Source: DATKMK01 sp035541895 | GTDB lineage: Bacteria > Desulfobacterota > Binatia > HRBIN30 > JACQVA1 | Reading direction: 5' to 3' | DNA: 18,474 nucleotides | NCBI GenBank assembly: GCA_035541895.1 | Contig: DATKMK010000115.1 | Span: 1 to 18,474, forward strand | In this document: in pieces, positions 16,091 through 18,474 of the stretch | Layout of the letters: the number at the start of each line of letters is the position of its first letter | Numbering within the stretch: position 1 is the first letter of the stretch | Notes under the pieces: generated by a model | Databases searched by the model: none | What the model was told of the DNA's origin: nothing | Seen by the model: the letters and a program-made list of their open reading frames with translations, nothing else | Made by a program: the position numbers and the translations under genes

Positions 16091-16390
16091 CTAGCCGACG
16101 CGGGCTCTCCACGACGCCGGGTCGCGGTGCAAGTGGCTCACACAGAACACGACGATGTTGCTCGCTTCGATCCGGTAGAAGACCCCGTACGGAAAGCGGT
16201 GGACGATTGCCCGACGTGTCTCGCGATGGAGCACTTGGTACTGGAGCGGATTTTCGCCGACGCGACTCAGCGCCGCATCTACCTCGGCGACGAACTCTCG
16301 CCCCAGCCCGGGCCGCTGCATCTCGTACCGACGAGCCGCAGCGCGAACGTCTGCCTTCGCGGGGCGCCGAACGAGCTATCGGTATTTCAC
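16091..16390 (-). pseudogene. ParE/RelE-type toxin disrupted by an in-frame stop at codon 5
   Basis: The frame starts with GTG at 16390, reads four codons (MKYR) and hits TAG at 16378-16376. It then continues as LVRRPAKADVRAAARRYE and PGLGREFVAEVDAAL, and ends in RFPYGVFYRIE, VVFCVSHLHRDPASW. This is a complete ParE-family ribosome-independent (gyrase-directed in ParE) or RelE-fold toxin of about 99 residues, interrupted once. The GTG overlaps the antitoxin stop (GTGA), which is the normal coupled arrangement and supports that start. Re-initiation at ATG 16321 would give 76 residues lacking the first strand and helix, probably inactive. A suppressed stop or a sequencing error are alternatives. 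Confidence 0.8.
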
Positions 16391-16611
16391 AGCTTGCGGA
16401 GGATGTCGGCGCGGGCCTCTTCCCACGGTTCGACGTCCGCAGGATTTGCCTCGTGCTCATCAATCCGCTCGTCAAGCAAACGGCGCTGCGCCTCCGTGAG
16501 GGGAAGATGCGCCGCTTCCTCAGCGATCTCATCCCACAGCTGCTGAACCAGACGTATCTTCTCGCCCGCGGGCAATTTCCGGAACGTCTCAATGATCGGT
16601 TCTGCGCTCAT
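16387..16611 (-). CDS. Addiction-module antitoxin, PF09720/TIGR02574 family
   Basis: This 74-residue acidic protein matches the putative addiction module component family. Its parts are an N-terminal helix (FRKLPAGEKIRLVQQLWDEI), the turn LPLTEAQRRLLDERI, and an end of the form ANPADVEPWEEARADI. Such proteins neutralise a ParE/RelE-fold toxin encoded just downstream, and here the stop codon overlaps that toxin's GTG. The gene is intact while the toxin carries a nonsense codon, so the antitoxin may persist without a partner or counter toxins elsewhere. No strong ribosome site is visible before ATG 16611. Confidence 0.85.
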   Translation of the reverse strand: MSAEPIIETFRKLPAGEKIRLVQQLWDEIAEEAAHLPLTEAQRRLLDERIDEHEANPADVEPWEEARADILRKL

Positions 16612-16660
16612 GGTGTGACGCTACGCCCGCCAGCGTTTCAAGTCCAGCGCAGACACAGCG

Positions 16661-17029
16661 TTACGCCTTGGCGATGAGCCGCGCGCTGCGAGATGCACCG
16701 CCGCCCGACAACATGGCCATCGGCTCGATCAACTCGCCGATGCAGAACGAATGATGCCCACCCTCCCGTAGAAAGGCACAACCGTCCCGGCAGGTGGCGA
16801 AGCAAATCGCCACGCTCGGTCGCGCGATGGGTTCCTCCTCAAATCCTTCTCCCGCGGCATCGAGTGGCTCACGTCGGTTGAACTCCAGTGCCTCGCGCAA
16901 AGTCACTCGGAGAGTATCGATCAACTCCTCGCGCGTAGCCTCCCGGCAATTGACGCCCGGCACCTCTTCGATCCACCCGATCCACCAAGCTCCCGACTGC
17001 TTGATAACCGCGGTGTACGTGTCCTTCAT
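16661..17029 (-). CDS. HicB-family antitoxin fused in frame to a broken HicA and relic DNA
   Basis: The 122-residue frame opens as MKDTYTAVIKQSGAWWIGWI and EEVPGVNCREATREEL, and continues through EALEFNRREPLDAAGEGFEE. This is a complete HicB-like antitoxin of about 68 residues, in the small form that pairs with HicA. Normally a stop follows EEPIA and hicA begins. Here the frame reads on into HicA-like sequence (GCAFLREGGHHSF) and then into DNA antisense to the flavoprotein relic. The tail is therefore not a natural domain. ATG 17029 is preferred over ATG 17035 because a GAG-type site lies 6 nt before it. It lies directly after an attC-like site, consistent with a cassette gene. Confidence 0.75.
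   Translation of the reverse strand: MKDTYTAVIKQSGAWWIGWIEEVPGVNCREATREELIDTLRVTLREALEFNRREPLDAAGEGFEEEPIARPSVAICFATCRDGCAFLREGGHHSFCIGELIEPMAMLSGGGASRSARLIAKA
16674..16754 (+). pseudogene. Relic of the flavoprotein gene's PyrK-like region
   Basis: On the plus strand this reads SRALRDAPPPDNMAIGSINSPMQNE then stop. The flavoprotein has GALRDVLPPDHIAIGSINSPMQC at 15698-15766. Bases 16681-16745 align without gaps to 15698-15762, with 56 of 65 identical. The last 30 bases (16716-16745 and 15733-15762) are identical. The match stops abruptly at both ends, and on the right it abuts the truncated hicA. Confidence 0.85.
16746..16816 (-). pseudogene. HicA toxin remnant, frameshifted and truncated
   Basis: Two adjoining frames together spell a HicA N-terminus: ERGDLLRHL in one frame (16816 to about 16790), then RDGCAFLREGGHHSF in the hicB frame. 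Seven bases separate the RHL and GC codons where a multiple of three is expected, so an indel lies near 16784-16790. No ATG is left at the expected start. The conserved REGG-x-HS element is followed at once by the flavoprotein relic, so the RNA-binding domain's second half is lost. The toxin is dead. Confidence 0.65.
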
Positions 17030-17059
17030 AACCATCTCATGGCCCAGTCGACCGTGGGT

Positions 17060-17158
17060 CGCTAACGCCGCGGCGCTGAGCGGCCGCGGGCGAACCGCGC
17101 AGATTCGATTGTCACCAAACGCGTCGTGCCCGCGGTCCGATCGAGCGCCCTGTTAGAC
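17060..17158 (-). other. attC-like recombination site (integron cassette end)
   Basis: On the minus strand GTCTAAC (17158-17152, fits RYYYAAC) opens the site and GTTAGCG (17066-17060) closes it; CTAAC and GTTAG pair. Inside are GGCGCT/AGCGCC (17149-17144 with 17077-17072) and an 11-bp stem with one bulged base (17139-17128 with 17091-17081). The unpaired spacers are unequal and the terminal loop is 36 nt. This matches the attC plan of paired core boxes, unpaired spacer, inner boxes with an extrahelical base, and a variable loop. GTTAGCG departs from GTTRRRY at its last two bases. It fills the gap between the HEPN-like gene and hicB. Confidence 0.55.
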
Positions 17159-17226
17159 GTGGCTTGCGCTCTGGTACTCCTCAGCTCGGCCAGCGTTCGC
17201 TGCATGCTGCTCACGACCGCTGGCAT

Positions 17227-18225
17227 CTACGATGACTGATCATCGGGGGCCTGTCGGGTCGCCCCTTCGGCAACGAAGATCAAGTAGTCGATCAGGGCGA
17301 CAACTTGCACAACTCGCTCGGGTTGGAGGTCCCTCAGGATGTGATGCTGAACGCGGTTCCTGACAAATCCAAACACGCCCCGGAAAAGCAGGTGAGCCGC
17401 CTCTTGCTCGGCTGATACCGGACTAACCGTGAGCCGCGCTCGGGAACCGAAGGCGAATGTGGCGAGATCAACACCGGTGCATTCGCGCGACGCCCCAGAG
17501 AGACCACGAAGGCGATCCTCTAGGATGCGCGTCGCCTCGGCCATAACCGTGTCAAGCCGGTCGAGTTGACCGTCGTCCCTAAACCTATGCAGAAGGTCAA
17601 GGCAGCGGGAACGCAACTCATCATCCCGGATCTCAATCGAACTCATGACCACCGGTCGAGGTGGCCGTTCGTCCCCGCGTTCGGCTTGCCGTTCTCCCGC
17701 GGATTTACTCGGTTCCTCGATCTCCGGAGCCTCACTCGCAAGGAGTGGCACTGGTGTCGCAGTCGCAAACGGCTCGGAGGCAAACTGTTCGCGCAGCTGA
17801 GAGATCCGCTGGTCCACCGCACCAAGTGCGTGACGCGAGAGCCTGGGTCGGCTCGCCAGCAAATTGCGTCGCTGGCTCAGTCTACTGAGGTACAAGAGGC
17901 CGCAAGCTTTGAAGAAGCGGATAAATCCATGGGAGAAGCTGGCATGGTAATCAAAGGCTGTCGCTCCGCGTCGCTCGATCTCTCCTTCCATCCACTCGCG
18001 GGCGCGATGCACCCGTTCGAGTTCTTGATGTATCTCGAAGGTCCGGCGCTGCTCTGGGCCAAGGATTAACCCGAGGTCGGGATCGGCATCGATGGCTTGG
18101 ACGTCTTCAGCCAGAAGCGATTCGTAGAACTTGACCGATTCAAGCAGGAAGTGGAAGAACTTGCGGCCCAGGAACAAAAGCGGATAGAGTTGGTGATCCG
18201 GCGGTTCCATGGGATTGTCTGTCAT
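17227..18225 (-). CDS. Ymh/TIGR02391-like protein with a HEPN-type R-x4-H motif
   Basis: This is a 332-residue protein. Residues about 205-320 resemble the Ymh (TIGR02391, PF09509) domain: RLDTVMAEATRILEDRLRGL, then LLFRGVFGFVRNRVQHHIL and a final VVQVVALIDYLIFVAEG helix. Arg289-Asn290...His294 form the R-x4-H pattern of HEPN ribonucleases, which act in abortive infection and toxin-antitoxin defence. Residues 1-150 are helix-rich and unrecognised; 150-195 is a charged, Pro-rich linker. ATG 18225 is preferred over ATG 18210. An upstream TTG at 18300 is rejected because it would run across the cassette boundary at 18261-18267. The gene lies between two integron-type core sites and stands next to toxin-antitoxin remnants, supporting a defence role by inference. 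Confidence 0.65.
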   Translation of the reverse strand: MTDNPMEPPDHQLYPLLFLGRKFFHFLLESVKFYESLLAEDVQAIDADPDLGLILGPEQRRTFEIHQELERVHRAREWMEGEIERRGATAFDYHASFSHGFIRFFKACGLLYLSRLSQRRNLLASRPRLSRHALGAVDQRISQLREQFASEPFATATPVPLLASEAPEIEEPSKSAGERQAERGDERPPRPVVMSSIEIRDDELRSRCLDLLHRFRDDGQLDRLDTVMAEATRILEDRLRGLSGASRECTGVDLATFAFGSRARLTVSPVSAEQEAAHLLFRGVFGFVRNRVQHHILRDLQPERVVQVVALIDYLIFVAEGATRQAPDDQSS

Positions 18226-18260
18226 TCTTGCCAGCGCTATCGGGGCATCGTAACGTGGGC

Positions 18261-18267
18261 GTCTAAC
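18261..18267 (-). other. Integron-type core site at the cassette start
   Basis: On the minus strand this is GTTAGAC, which fits GTTRRRY. It is the exact complement of the GTCTAAC core at the far end of the HEPN-like gene. That is expected when one circular cassette was inserted at G^TT. It lies 35 bp before the ATG at 18225. Confidence 0.5.
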
Positions 18268-18301
18268 TATCTTCTGACCTACTTGGACTGCCTCGTTCAA
18301 T

Positions 18302-18340
18302 GCGTATTAGGCTGACAAGAATCTTGTCAGCCTAATACGC
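18302..18340. repeat. Perfect 39-bp palindrome
   Basis: Two 19-bp arms, GCGTATTAGGCTGACAAGA and its exact complement, flank a single central A. It lies upstream of the HEPN-like gene and of a gene that starts beyond the window. No U-run adjoins it. It may be an operator, a transposable-element scar, a cruciform site, or an assembly artefact. Confidence 0.9.
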
Positions 18341-18342
18341 CT

Positions 18343-18384
18343 CCTCTCGACCCGTTCCATTGTGCATCTTCGCCTCTCGATCCG
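18343..18384 (+). repeat. Short direct repeat before the next gene
   Basis: CCTCTCGA followed by CCCG (18343-18354) recurs as CCTCTCGA followed by TCCG (18373-18384), a 30-bp period or about three helical turns. It could be a paired protein-binding site. The rest of the terminal stretch to 18474 shows no gene. Confidence 0.3.
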
Positions 18385-18466
18385 GTCGGTTACGATCGCG
18401 CAACCCCATAACACTCCCCGTGCAAACCCTGCAAGATTTTCGCAGCCTATTGCCGCCCGCCGATTC

Positions 18467-18472
18467 AGGAGG
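18467..18472 (+). promoter_or_regulatory. Ribosome binding site of a gene starting beyond the window
   Basis: AGGAGG lies 2 nt from the end of the window on the plus strand. A start codon would be expected within the next several bases outside the window. Confidence 0.5.
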
Positions 18473-18474
18473 CT

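Noticed and set aside
16085..16106. AGCCCGC/GCGGGCT hairpin as a terminator
   Set aside because: The 7-bp stem is perfect but it overlaps the toxin stop and has no U-run on either strand.
16612..16673. A second attC site after the hicBA remnant
   Set aside because: CGTAAC and CGTAGCG-like pieces are present, but the arms do not pair well and no GTTRRRY core fits. It may be erased, but it cannot be supported.
18226..18300. N-terminal extension of the HEPN-like gene from a TTG at 18300
   Set aside because: It lacks a ribosome site and crosses the presumed cassette boundary at 18261-18267.

Overview
This is a GC-rich bacterial window. It looks like a deltaproteobacterial or Binatota-type environmental genome. 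That placement is an inference from composition, from a surface protein with a Cys / hydrophobic / Arg tail, and from the acyl-CoA dehydrogenase, ketosynthase and MMPL genes; no rRNA or taxonomic marker is present.

Layout. (1) 1-1799, + strand: the end of an acyl-CoA dehydrogenase, translationally coupled to a FabF-like ketosynthase. (2) 6707-1821, - strand: a sulfatase with a formylglycine motif, then a UmuD/LexA-type S24 autoprotease with no DNA-binding domain and a new C-terminal extension, then an RND/MMPL transporter. (3) 6838-8950, + strand: a small helical protein and glmS, in a probable operon. (4) 9106-12096, + strand: a large secreted two-propeller protein with a cohesin-like domain and a sorting-signal-like tail, followed by a relic of a glmS 3' end. 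(5) 12364-15984, + strand: a 1206-residue flavoprotein that fuses a GltD/NfnB-like half to a PyrK/NfnA-like half. (6) 16038-18300, mostly - strand: a decaying accessory zone. It holds a PF09720/ParE toxin-antitoxin pair whose toxin has a stop at codon 5, a HicB fused to a frameshifted and truncated HicA, a 65-bp relic of the flavoprotein gene, an attC-like fold, and a Ymh/TIGR02391 HEPN-like gene. (7) 18302-18340: a perfect 39-bp palindrome, then the leader of a gene that starts beyond the window.

The strongest system-level signal is in region 6. The HEPN-like gene is bounded on the minus strand by GTTAGAC (18267-18261) and GTCTAAC (17158-17152). The second opens a roughly 99-nt attC-like hairpin that ends in GTTAGCG, directly in front of hicB. 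This is the expected signature of integron gene cassettes carrying defence and toxin-antitoxin cargo, with no integrase in view. Separately, two host genes (glmS and the flavoprotein) each have a diverged fragment of their 3' region lying beyond accessory DNA, which suggests repeated insertion or recombination after conserved genes.
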